In this document: in pieces, positions 11,889 through 24,147 of the stretch
How positions within the stretch are numbered: position 1 is the stretch's first letter
How the letters are laid out: every line of letters begins with the position of its first letter
DNA from: Pseudeuparius sepicola
Lineage: Eukaryota; Arthropoda; Insecta; Coleoptera; Anthribidae
Length of the DNA stretch: 64,000 nt
NCBI GenBank assembly: GCA_963920635.1
Contig: OY987298.1
Location: 144,434,257-144,498,256, forward strand
Direction: 5' to 3'
Notes under the pieces: model-generated
Told to the model about the DNA's origin: nothing
What the model saw: only the letters and a program-made list of their open reading frames with translations
Databases searched by the model: none
Position numbers and translations under genes: made by a program

Positions 11889-12938
11889 GTTGATGAATGT
11901 TTGATGCAAGTGAAAAGTAGATAGAATTTTCCAAAAAACGGTGACTGACCAAACAAGTTATTATAAAAAGTTGCTCAGGAGACCGATGTAACCTAGAAAA
12001 CGCCTTTCCTTCGAATAGAAAGTGACATAAATAGTTACAAAATGGGACTTAGACGGATATTCGATGCAAGTGAAAAGTAGGCAGAATTTTCGAAAATCGG
12101 GACGGACCAAAAATTATTAAGTTGATCGGGAGGTTGAGATAACCTATGAAACGCCTTTCATTCGAATAGAATCTGACAAAAAAAAATCCAAGAAAATTTT
12201 AGACGACTGTTTGCAAGTGAAAAGTATACAGATTTTTTTTCGAAAACCGGCGACTGACAAAAAAATATACTTATTAGAAAATTTTGCTCGGGAGACCGAG
12301 GTAACCTAGAAAACGCCTCTCGTCCGAATATAATCTGAAATAAAATTCCATGATGGGGACTTAGACGAATGTTTGATGCAAGTGAATAGTATAGACCGAA
12401 TTCCCGAAAAAAACGCCATTCGTTTGAATATAATAAAAAAATCGAATAAGGAACGGGACTTATTAGACGAATATTTGATGCAAGCGGAAAAGTATAGATA
12501 GATTTTTTCGAGTGACTGATAAAAATAGTTAGTCGGAAGGCCCCCAGATAACATTGATATTTTGTTTGAACAAAATCTGTAAAAAAAAAATGCCAAGACG
12601 TGACTTAGACGAATGTTTGCAAGTGAAAAAAAAATTATTAGAAAAGTTGACCGGAAGGTTTAACCTAGGAAACGCCTTTCATTCGAATAGAATATGACAA
12701 AAAAAAATCCGAGACGTGACTTAGACGAATGTTTGCAAGTGGAAAAAAAAAACAAAAAAAATTATTAGAAAAGTTGATCGGAAGGTTTAACCTAGGAAAC
12801 GCCCTTCATTCGAATAGAATATGACAAAAAAAAATCCGAGACGTGACTTAGACGAATGTTTGCAAGTGAAAAAGAAACAAAAAATTATTAGAAAAGTTGA
12901 TTGGGAGGCCGAGGTAACCTAGGAAACACCTTTCATTC
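11889..12938. repeat. Array of ~120 bp degenerate tandem repeats at the palindrome tip, left side
   Basis: About eight units, each with ACTTAGACGAATGTTTG, GCAAGTGAAAA, a T/C-rich stretch, ATTATTAGAAAAGTTG, TAACCTAGGAAACGCC and TTCATTCGAATAGAAT. The units nearest the tip are most alike (12600-12938), while the outer ones are more diverged and vary in length. The array is mirrored at 12940-13900 with fewer units. Confidence 0.85.
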
Positions 12939-12939
12939 A

Positions 12940-13900
12940 ATGAAAGGCGTTTCCTAGGTACCACGGCCCCGAACAACTTTTCTAATAATTTTTGGTCAGC
13001 CGCCGTTTTTCGAAAAAAAAAAATCAGTATGCTTTTCACTTGCAAACATTCGTCTAAGTCACGTCTTGGAATTTTTTTTTGTTACATTCTATTCGAATGA
13101 AAGGTGTTTCCTAGGTTACCTCGGCCTCCCAATCAACTTTTCTAATAATTTTTTGTTTCTTTTTCACTTGCAAACATTCGTCTAAGTCACGTCTTGGCAT
13201 TTTTTTTTACAGATTTTGTTCAAACAAAATATCAATGTTATCTGGGGGCCTTCCGACTAACTATTTTTATCAGTCACTCGAAAAAATCTATCTATACTTT
13301 TCCGCTTGCATCAAATATTCGTCTAATAAGTCCCGTTCCTTATTCGATTTTTTTATTATATTCAAACGAATGGCGTTTTTTTCGGGAATTCGGTCTATAC
13401 TATTCACTTGCATCAAACATTCGTCTAAGTCCCCATCATGGAATTTTATTTCAGATTATATTCGGACGAGAGGCGTTTTCTAGGTTACCTCGGTCTCCCG
13501 AGCAAAATTTTCTAATAAGTATATTTTTTTGTCAGTCGCCGGTTTTCGAAAAAAAATCTGTATACTTTTCACTTGCAAACAGTCGTCTAAAATTTTCTTG
13601 GATTTTTTTTTGTCAGATTCTATTCGAATGAAAGGCGTTTCATAGGTTATCTCAACCTCCCGATCAACTTAATAATTTTTGGTCCGTCCCGATTTTCGAA
13701 AATTCTGCCTACTTTTCACTTGCATCGAATATCCGTCTAAGTCCCATTTTGTAACTATTTATGTCACTTTCTATTCGAAGGAAAGGCGTTTTCTAGGTTA
13801 CATCGGTCTCCTGAGCAACTTTTTATAATAACTTGTTTGGTCAGTCACCGTTTTTTGGAAAATTCTATCTACTTTTCACTTGCATCAAACATTCATCAAC
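12940..13900. repeat. Array of ~120 bp degenerate tandem repeats at the palindrome tip, right side
   Basis: This is the inverted counterpart of 11889-12938, lacking about 244 bp (about two units) relative to the left side. The innermost unit is inverted directly against the last left unit around TTTCATT-C-AATGAAA at 12931-12945. Confidence 0.85.
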
Positions 13901-16900
13901 GCGTTAACGAAATGTTAACCAAAATCTAGTTACTACTTTCAATTTCATTAGACGTATTTTCTTAACAAATTTAAAAGCTTGTCTTTTGATCCCAAAACTA
14001 TTACTACCCATAGTACCTTTGTGCCTATAGAACTGAGATAGCATTTGTTCAATTATTAGTATATCTTTCATGATGTCCCATTTATTTGACTTACGAATTA
14101 GACGTATTTTCTCATCAAAATTAAAAGACAAAAGGTAGTTTTTGATTCCCAAACTTGTAAATTAGGCTACTTTTTTCTTGACCTGAATATTTCTCTGTTT
14201 TCGATACGTATTATAGGCTTACTATCCACGGAAGTAAAGTCAACAGTGCGTTTTGTATTTTAGTTAGGAAACCCAATGTTATTCATTTTTATCCGTCTAA
14301 AATATCAAGGAATACCCCCAAAAGCTAGCAAACAGACTCTCAAAATGGGCAAACAGTCTATAAAAATTCCATTGAAAATCTCATTATTACTATAGCGCCT
14401 TTTTTATTAATCAGAAGTGTATTATATGAGTGAAAGTATTGTTTTTGGTGAAATTTTTATTAAATCGGTTTAAAATGAGCGATTTCTATGTTTGGAGGTT
14501 GTAAATCCTTGTAGGTAATACGCAAACATGATTCAAAAAGGAATCCAACTGACCATTATTAAACTACAACTTTTTGTCTAAAAAATTCAAAGAGTTTACG
14601 CTTCCAAGATAATAAGCTGTTACAAATAACTGTTGATAAAGTAGACATATTTTAATCACATTTACTAAACAATGGACAAGTATACTTAGGGATGAAAAAT
14701 AATTTTTTGCCTTGGAATTTGTAAAACATGTCTAGATAATCACGAAACACAACCAACAGATTTTTTTTCCCATTAGTTTGCTCAAAAATTGAAAAAAACG
14801 GTCGCAAAAGTAGGGAATGTGACGTCACGATCCCTAATTTCAATAAGTACCTGCTATTTTCTTAGTACTTATTTCGTCTTTTTTTTATTTAACCAAGCAT
14901 TCCCAGGCAAATTATTAGATTCAGTTTGTATGCGCCTGATGAGAAATAATCAAATTTCGTAGCATTTCAATGAAATATTTGGATTTTACTGATCCCATTC
15001 TGAACTTATTAGATGCCCCCTATAAAATATGACAGATGACATATTACTCAATGCTTTAAAGAAAATCGTCGGCAACGCCGCACTTTGCATATAACCTCAC
15101 TTTCGCCCGCGGAACGCGGAAACCAAGGTTAATAACCTTAGTGAAAACTAAATAAATTCTATTGTCAGTTTTAAAAGAATCTTGCTGTGAATACTTTATT
15201 TTTTCGGTTTATAATGAAGACAAGATTTGTTAAAGCTTGTCCTGATAACTTGCCTTGCATAGATTTTGATATGGTGTGTCAATTTTATCAATAAAAACGG
15301 GGAGCAAAACATGGAGAAATGAAGAGGTATGTTTGTTATTTGATTTGTATATTGTTTTAATATTGCTTAATGATGATGATATAGCTTAAATTCTGGTTTT
15401 AGGTAGACTAGAGAATAAATATTATGGTAACAATGTTATTGGAGACACGCAGAGGAAAGAACATAGCAATGAATGCATAATGCCCGGTTAAGGCAAAAAT
15501 TACCCCCGAGCACAAAATTAATAAGACAAATGTTAATGATACTGTGGTTAAAAATGAAGAAATTCAACTGAATAGTTGTGGAAGTAGGTATATTATGTTG
15601 CAATTACCCAACATAAGCAGATTAGTCCTAAATTATGCACATACCACGATGTACGAGGATCATACATCGTGGCACATACGTAGATACAGCTTTTTGTGCT
15701 TCTAGTTTAGTTGCTAGTACAGTAAAGAAATACTTATTGTGTATATATCTATAGTTAAGATATGGGGGAGTGGGCGTGGGGGTATCGCACAGCCCAATGT
15801 TGAAATCGATTATCAAAACAAGAAATCATGCGTTTGTAAAAACGATCGTTGATATCTACATGTGAAAACCATGATTCAGAACTAATTTAAATAATCTAAA
15901 GTCAATGCAAGTTCGACAGCAGAGTTTCATTCGATATCAAGTGCTTGACCGTCAATGACTTTTTGCGGGTATTTTTTTCTTGTATGATCTAATGAAGTAT
16001 TTAATTAATTAAGTCCGTAGTAGTACACTTTGTCGCATCCATTTTGATGCGGAAAGTTGTACTTTTCTGCACTAGTGACATTAACTTTGTCAACCAATAG
16101 AACTAAGTACGCTTGTAAAATTTTTGCACATATTAATGGGAAACTTATTTTAGATGAATGTAAGCTGACTTCCTGGAAATAGCGAAGAATCATGGACAAC
16201 ATCAGTAGATTGTTATATTGGAAAAAGTCAACACAAGTGCAATAAAAAATATGAAGGTCTACCTTACAGGATTTAGTTGACAAAGACATACCGACATACC
16301 TCAATAATTATTATACATTGGAGTAGTATGACAGAAGATTTTTGGCAAAAATCAAAACATATTACAAGGAGGGACTGTCTGACATGTTAAAAAACGAAAA
16401 ATGCCCTGTATCTCCAAAACGAATCAAGATTTTGAGATTCAACTGCTTTCCACTGCCCTCAAAAATCGAGCACAGTACACCTACCTACTCTTTGTCTATC
16501 TCTTCGCAGAATAGAAGAAACCCCCCAAAAAAACATCCAGTTTGTTACACTGTGCATGCGACATGAAAACTATTATTTGATTTTGGAATATTTTCACTAA
16601 ATTTAATAGATAACTTATTTGGGGTTTTGCCATAGAATGCAAAATAATGTTTTTTTTTCTTGCAAATTAAAGAAATCTTAATTTTTGGCCGGCTGCTGCA
16701 TTATATTTTTTTACTGTTAACTTCCATTAACCACAATCACAAAATTTGCTTATGAAAATTTATTTTCCAGAAAAATAGGTATATAATATGTATAGTGAAA
16801 AAAACCTAAAGAATTATGTCATTTTTTATGAGGATGCTTCGGCAATCACAATATAATTTACCTAAATGGGTCTAAAATAGTTCAAGCTATGACAATAAAG

Positions 16901-19900
16901 TTTTTCGACTGAAAACTTGGCTTTATTGCGTTTTACATGTTATGTTTCTAACATCACCAAGAACTGGCACCTTCTCCAATATTCTAGCGTTACATTTTTG
17001 AACCGATGGGTCTAACTACTAACTTAATTCTGTAAGTAAGGGCTCATGAAATTAAAGTAATAAATTTTTTATATTCGGACCAGGTATGTGCTTGACGTCT
17101 AGAGGATTGACTTTTCTCAGTTTAGTTTATAACCAATCAATGCTGTTGATTAACACTAGCACAGAATAAATAGCTTCACAACAGAAGCGTCCATAAAGAC
17201 GTGTCAAAAATAAGCGAGCCTCCATTTCAATTTACAGGAAAATAGCCAATAACTTGTACATAAATTTGGTCCTAATACAATCTCTTTGCATTGTGGATTA
17301 ATGTAAAATCAAACAAAATGCACAATGTTTATCCCTTTAGAAGATATTTCGCGTCAAAGCGAGCATCTTTTTGACACATGTCCTTATGGACGCTTCTGTT
17401 GTGAAGCTATTTATTCTGTGACACTAGGTATTGAGGCTAAAATATCATCAGTTTCTTCAAACAACTAGCAGTCGCTGGAATATACTTGATAACAAGTAAA
17501 AAATCGTTTGGCAGAGCCACTAATCTAAAATCGTCAGCTAAAATGTTACCCCTGGTTGGTTCTTTATTGTCTTTAATATATCAGCAAGTCTAGATATAAA
17601 TTTGTGCAAGTTTAGTTAGGTACTTACGAATTGTGTCGTTTTATAGATAAAATAGACTTGTTTCCAATAAAAAAAAGTTTTGTAAACCAACCAGCATAAC
17701 GTCCGAATCATCAATACCAATACCGAGTGCTCCCAGCATTTTCCTCAGCAAAATAGAATGGTTCATTTCCGTCATGGATTATTAGAATGAATGGTGAAAA
17801 TAGTTCAAATCATAAAAAAATAAAAGCTTGTAAAACACGCGGGCCGCGGGATCCGATGTTCCGATTTGTGACGCCACAAAATAGGACAAATAGGTTATGT
17901 TTATGTTCTCGCAGGCTGAGAGCTTGGCATTGAGGTGCGGCGTTGCCAAACCTGGTGCCACGGCGGTAAATTTAGGGAAAAATAAAATCCAACAGGTAGT
18001 TACGTATATTGAACTTTAAAAATTAATTGCGGCAAAACGAGGGCGAAAAAAAAAATTAAAAAAATACAGCAAGTATATCTCACCCAATACTATCCGATGA
18101 GCAAATAAAAAAAAAGTGGTGTATTAGTCCATTGATGCCAATATTTTTGGATCTTTTAATTTACGACGCAATAATAAGGCTTTACATAATGTCGAGAAAA
18201 TAGTGAATTGTCACTTGCAATATTTTTGATTCTAGATAATCGAGAAAATTGTCGTTATTAAACCTAATTAATAAATTGAGTTGAAAGTCAACGCACAAGA
18301 TTTTTGTATGTTATTTACTCTCAGCCTCGTTGTCTCAGAATTCCTATTTAAGATTTTTCTCCTATTACTCCAATTAGTAACTTATTGAAACTGAATTTTA
18401 CGTCATTTTCAGAGGACAAAAATCCCATGAAAATATGATTTTTTTAATTTTATAACGTTCAGTATTTTTTTATTTTGGTTATATAGATACCACCTAGCTT
18501 GACCCAGTGAAACTGAATTTTACGCCATTTTCAGAGGATAAAAATCCGTTGAAAATATGATTTTTTTAAATTTTATAACGTTCAGTATTTTTTATTTTGG
18601 TTATCTAGTAGCTTGACCCAGATGGAATTTTTCTTTTCATCAGATTCTGTTCTAACGGGAAGCGTTTATGATGTTGTCTCGGTCTATTGAACAACTATTC
18701 TAAAATAATCCAACCTGTATAAAACATAAAATGGGGCAGCCACATCACTACTTTTTTGCCTTGTATATTTCTAAACTGGCTGTTAGATGTGTTTCTCACC
18801 TTAAAAAAATTAAAACCAATATTTTTTTGGACCTCAAACTTGCAACACAATTAGGTTTCAAATCTCTGGCATATTTCTCATTTATTTTATATATATACGT
18901 AGGTATAAGTTTCATTGTTTAATAAAACCAACTCGGCACTTTTCACGTCCTATGCGTCGCACTTGTTTCAGTAGATTCTCGGTCGTGGCCACAAAGACTC
19001 TATCGAGGCGTTGTAATATATGAAAAGTCTGAGTTTCGTGTTTGTTTTTCTTTGGAAAGATGGAAGTGTATCAGTACCTACTTCAGTATAATAGATGTGC
19101 GTAGTGAAAATGACTGTGCCGTTGGAAAAATGATGTTTGGCTATATCTCATCGCTCGGGGATGTTTATTCTACTGTCTGGGGCATTAGATGTAACCTGAT
19201 TTCTTTTTATACATCACCAAGAATCTTTCAGTGAGTTGTATTTTGTTTTCTTATCTCTAGGGTATTTTTTTATGTATTTGCGTCGCATTTTTAAACCTAT
19301 ATCGTAAAACCGGTGGTGGCACCCTGTGTTTAAAAACTATACTTGGAAAAAACATCTTGTCTGATCCAATTTTGTTATCATTTTCGTAAATGGGGTAAAC
19401 AAATTAAACGTTAGCAATTATATTTGTATCAAAAATCCTTGCAAAACTGACAACGGGTTCTGCAACCGGTACCTATGATAATTGCATTACTTTTTCCTAG
19501 CTAAAAATATTTCCTTACATCTTCACCCCAATAAATTCAGTTTCGGCTATAATATCAAAATAATATATTTATATATATTTTTTTACTTATTTCCGACTCG
19601 CTATTTAGTGGTGGTTTATAAGGTTCAAAGTTTTCAAATATTATTTTTAAATGATAACTGGTAAACTAAATCGCCAGAAATTAATATATTTTTGATCAAC
19701 ATGTTTGAGCTCATATATCTATTCTTAATATTTTGCGTGCCGCATGTTTGTATGACATTATGTTAACGTTTAGCCATGAATTTTAAGCAAGTCTGGTGCT
19801 TTTATTAAAACGGCTTACAACCCTCTAAGTAGTACGTGCAGTTTAGTGAAAGTTAGATTAATGTCTCTCATATCGAGTCCAGTCCAATTTTCTTGCTATA

Positions 19901-21868
19901 TCTATCATCAATGAAAACGTATAATTCAAAATGAAAATGTTTGGAGATTGAGCCGATATGATATTTTCTAGTCCAGAGGATACCGCCACCTCGAGCGATC
20001 ACGCGGGCTATATGAAAATTTAGTCTATACTTTCACATACATCAAACTTTATTTATTCATCTAAGCCCCGTCATGGATTTTTTTACACCTTATTAAGCAG
20101 AACGCATTTTTCATAGGACACGCTAACGGTGACATCGACGGCTATATTATGACATCAGCGTATTTTCTAATAATAGTTGATTTTTGGCACCAGGGTTTTT
20201 AGAACCTCTAGCAACAATTTTCAGTTTAGCTTTCCACATTATCAAAAAAACCCCATGATTTATACTATATTTAGAAGGGTGTTGTTGTATGTTCGATATT
20301 TTATTCATTAAAAATGTTGTATTTCCAGGGTAAAATTGGTTGAACTTCTTAGGGACGTATGTTGAATTTTTCACGCCTGGTTTTAATGCGGCAAATTATC
20401 ATTCGCATTTTAAACGAATTTGATAGCGTAAATAGCTTTGGACTTACAATCGCAGTATTTCTTTTTATTCCTAGAAATCAACAAAATTTCGGGGTTAAAC
20501 AGTTGATCGACAAGTTTTTTTACTTTGAACGTACATGTTGATTATGCCTGGTTTGAAATTTTCATCCGTACTGTACCGGGGGATTTTAGATTCTATGCTA
20601 TGGAAGTATGATTTACAGGGTTTTTTTAGATTCTACATCAACTGGGTCACACGTGTCCCTAAGGACAAAGGTCAAACCTCGAGCAGTAGCCACTTTGCAC
20701 GTTTTGTTTTTGTCGAGCGATCACGTGGGATGGGCATTTTTTAAACATTTTATGAGTGTAGTTTCAATCGTGATCGAGCGATTACAAGAGCTAAAATCCA
20801 AATTTGTGGGATAGGCAATGAATAAAATAACAACTTAGATACGCGATTAAATATTTTAATATACAAGATGCCACGAACATTTTATCAGTTTTGTATACTT
20901 TTTCATCGGTGACGGGTACCCATAACTTTTTTATTTGCTGAATACGGATACAATTATTTTGCGTAGACTCCTGTCGATAGTATCAAATGTTTATTACCTT
21001 TACCTAAATAAATTAATATCCATGTCCATAATCTAATTGTTTTGCTATATTCCGTAAATTGGCCTTGCATTCATCCGGCGGTATTTATATTTTTAAATAT
21101 GTGTGCGTCTCAAGTTTGATAATAACATTTTTAGTATACATCAGAGCTGCGCTTCATATTGTATTTGCTACTGCGGCATCCCAAGTCTGCCGCTTTAGTA
21201 GGTACCGAATTCACAGTAATAAAACTGTAAAGAACGAGCGAGTTTTGTTTGTGTACGAAGTGTTGAGATATATTACCCATGTAACATAATATCCCATTCA
21301 AATTCGAACTATATGGGGCTTAAATATTTTATAATATTCTAATATATACTTATATGGTTACGTTATCTGGCTTATATAAAAAAGTGTGTGAAAAAAATCT
21401 TATTGGACATTCTATTTTTATCTAAGTAGAGAGAATTGTTTTTAGGTTGTCAACCTGTCCTGACAAGTTCCGGCTAGCGGATGTGAGTCATCCACCTTGC
21501 GCCCGGCTGCGATGCATTCGCAGAAATACTACTGTCGGTGTGTTTTGGCGTTGGAATGATGGATATTGTCCCGGTATTTTAGTGTTAATAGTAATTTTTT
21601 AATTTAATCGGAGCCTGCGGTACACATCGTTAAAGGGACCTGCTGAGTCTACAGAGACCGGCGAGGCCTGCGGGAGCCAGCGGAGCCCTGCTACAACAGC
21701 GCGTCGAGATTATTACCACACTGCCAAGCATTTCCTAGAATTTTACTTAAATGCCGAGTGTTTGGCTTTGGAATGTGGGCTAAGGTTCGAATCCTGTATG
21801 GAACATATACCAGATGAAACCATAGGCACCTAAACACAAATACTTTTAAAACCTGATTTGTTGAACCT

Positions 21869-22158
21869 ATCGAAAATTAGTAATCAACAATTGTTTGTAT
21901 ATTTTTAGGTCACTCTCATTAATACCTTGTGGTTTGTTCTTCAAAAGCAGTTGAGACAGACCTGGTGTAAGGGTAATTTTCATCTCCAATACATAATACG
22001 TTATCTTCAACGGTTACTGATATTTGTCCCATGACTAATCCGTCATTGGTGTGTTGGATACCATAACTCCTAGGTTCAATCTCAAGTGACAAAGACATGT
22101 CTTTAACTGAGAGTGATTGTATTATCAAAGGCTTATATATCTTTCGATCACAGAGCAT
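21869..22158 (-). pseudogene. DUF8207-like ORF, frameshifted (right arm copy)
   Basis: This is the mirror of the ORF at 3631-3920, with the same frameshift and one Pro-to-Ser difference at the residue after the Gly-Gln-Ile motif. Sharing the lesion shows that the gene was already broken when the arms were made, or that conversion has since equalised them. Confidence 0.5.
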
Positions 22159-23856
22159 CGATCACGGATAATTTCCTTTTATGCTCTCCCCGAGGCAAAT
22201 TTTTCACAGGGATATCCAAGACCATTTATGGTATTCCGTGGTTTTCGATAGTATTCCATGGTCTTTGATGGTATTTCATGGTATTCGATGGTATTCCATG
22301 GTATTCCATGGTATTCGATGGTATTCCATGGTCTTTGTTCGATAGTATTCCATGGTCTTTGATGGTATTTCATGGTATTCGATGGTATTCCATGGTATTC
22401 GATGGTATTCCATGGTATGTCGCTTTTCAAGTCGTCTAGTCGTTTTTCAGAATCGTCTAGTCGTTTTCCAGAATCGTTTAGTCGTTTTCAGAGTCGTTTA
22501 GTCGTTTTTCCGAATCGTCTAGTCGTTTTTCGAATCGTCTAGTCGTTTTTACGAGTCGTCTAGTCGTTTTCCAGAATCGTTTAGTCGTTTTCAGAGTCGT
22601 TTAGTCGTTTTTCCGAATCGTCTAGTCGTTTTTCGAATCGTCTAGTCGTTTTTACGAGTCGTCTAGTCGTTTTTTAGAGTCGTTTAGACGTTTTTAGAGT
22701 CGTTTTTATAGTCGCTTAGACGCTATAAGCTTTTTCTTGGTAGGATAATGGACAGTTAAAAATGAACAGTTTTAATTTTCATTATTGAAGAACATGTTGC
22801 ATGCCCTCATTTTATTCCATATATAGACCGTTTAAGGGTTTTAAACCCTTAATTCCACCTTTTTCCACACGCTACACTTATACCTTGGGGTTTTCGAAGT
22901 CGGAATAGTATAAAAATCATACGGTGAACATGGCATAAGTGAGAATTAGTACCTTTTTTTGTTTCTTGGTGAAATTTTAAACAGGAAACGCGTTGCACAA
23001 AATCCGATTTTCCAGCTAGTCTTTCAACTTGATAATCGTGTGACGGGATATTTTTAAAAACTGGTGAACTTTGCATCTCTTATATTTTAGTCAAGTAATT
23101 TAAAACAGGGCCTGGCTTTCTCGGAATTGAAGAAATTTTACTTACCTAGATGGTTATAAACTCAACTAAAAATGGTTAATTTATGCCCCAAATTTAATGT
23201 CCACTTTCCTTTTGAGCAGTCCTATTCTCTAAATATAGGAAGATATGAGGATTTTTGATACATCCTTAGGTAATGTAGTCAAGAAAATGTATACACTCAT
23301 ATGTATCTCATATCTATTCTTTATTACACTTTTCCTACAAATTTTTTATCGCCAGTACCGATGAGATCAGCGTGCTCGTTTCATAGGCGCTTATTCCGAC
23401 TAAGAGAAAGTACTTTTTTCCGAGGAATTACATCACGTACATATTGCAAGCTGGTATTTTTTCTATTATAGGTGTTAGGTTTTTATTAGTTGCGAGTCTC
23501 GACATGTCTCGGCGTCGCGGACGCAAAAATACGCAGGCAGAGGTGGTAGCAAAAATCCATGCATGGCCGCGGCTAAAGATCGACAGGGCTTAATTACGAT
23601 TTAGGGTTTTTATTAGTTGCGAGTCGTGACATGTCCGCGGCGTCGCGGATGGGTCAACGATCGGCGAAAGCGGGACTCGGACACCTTCGGCAGGGTTGGG
23701 AGCAGGGGCGAAGGTCAACGGTCGGCGGACTCGGGCACCTTCGGCACCCCTCGCTGTCGGGGGTCTCGCGGCGGTTGGTCACGTTTTTGACCACGTTTTA
23801 GCTCCCATAAGAAATACATGGGGAAAGTGGGCTCGTACCGGCATAGCTATACTACT

Positions 23857-24147
23857 ATAAAAATTTAGCAAAAAAAAATTTGGTAAAAAAATTTTGGCAG
23901 AAAAAAAATTTGGAAAAAAAAAAATTGTCAAAAAAAATTTTTGGCAAAAAAAAAATTTGGTAAAAAAAAATTTGACAAAAATAAAATTTTGTAAAAAAAA
24001 AAATTTGTAAAAAAAAATTTTTGGCAAAAAAAATTTTGGTAAAAAAAAAATTTGGCAAAAATAAAAATTTGGCAAAAAAAAAATTTGGTAAAAAAATTTT
24101 TGGCAAAAAAAAATTTTGGTAAAAAAAAATTCTGCCAAAAAAAAAAA
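23857..24147. repeat. A-rich low-complexity tract, right flank of the palindrome
   Basis: Units such as AAAAAAATTTGGCA and AAAAATTTGGTA repeat here, rich in A on the + strand like the tract at 1801-2028. It is therefore not the mirror of that tract but a same-orientation relative. The Phe-rich ORFs on the minus strand are composition artefacts. Confidence 0.85.

Larger units (their letters stand above)
2029..12938 (+). repeat. Left arm of a giant near-perfect palindrome
   Basis: Position p in this arm matches the reverse complement of position 25789-p over most of its length, checked at 3631, 9485, 11637 and 12306. Between 2806 and 3631 the sum rises to 25882 because the right arm has a net 93 bp more minisatellite. 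Further out the sum reaches 25885 through a 3-bp indel near 2415. Only isolated substitutions separate the arms where I compared them. The arm is AT-rich and holds minisatellites, a MITE, a tandem duplication, a broken transposon-type ORF and the tip repeat array. No intact gene was recognised. Confidence 0.95.
12940..23856 (-). repeat. Right arm of the giant palindrome
   Basis: This is the inverted copy of 2029-12938. The outermost match is AGTAGTATAGCT at 2029-2040 against its complement at 23845-23856; beyond it the two sides diverge. Arm-specific differences include a 93 bp net expansion at about 22440-22710, a 3-bp TAA insertion near 23465, about 244 bp fewer tip repeats and scattered point changes (for example a Pro/Ser change in the ORF at 21919-22158). 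Long arms with almost no spacer imply a recent origin, ongoing gene conversion, or an assembly origin. Confidence 0.95.

Noticed and set aside
13194..13631. 145-residue + strand ORF near the palindrome tip
   Set aside because: It is built from the ~120 bp repeat units, is Phe/Ser-rich, has an internal frame shadow repeated on the left arm and shows no domain.
22430..22710. CRISPR-like appearance of regularly spaced ~20 bp repeats
   Set aside because: Units are contiguous with no unique spacers, and the genome is plainly eukaryotic; it is a minisatellite.
2029..23856. Interpretation of the palindrome as Polinton terminal inverted repeats
   Set aside because: Known Polinton termini are far shorter, and here nothing lies between the arms, so the arms cannot be the ends of an intact element; kept only as a possible relationship.
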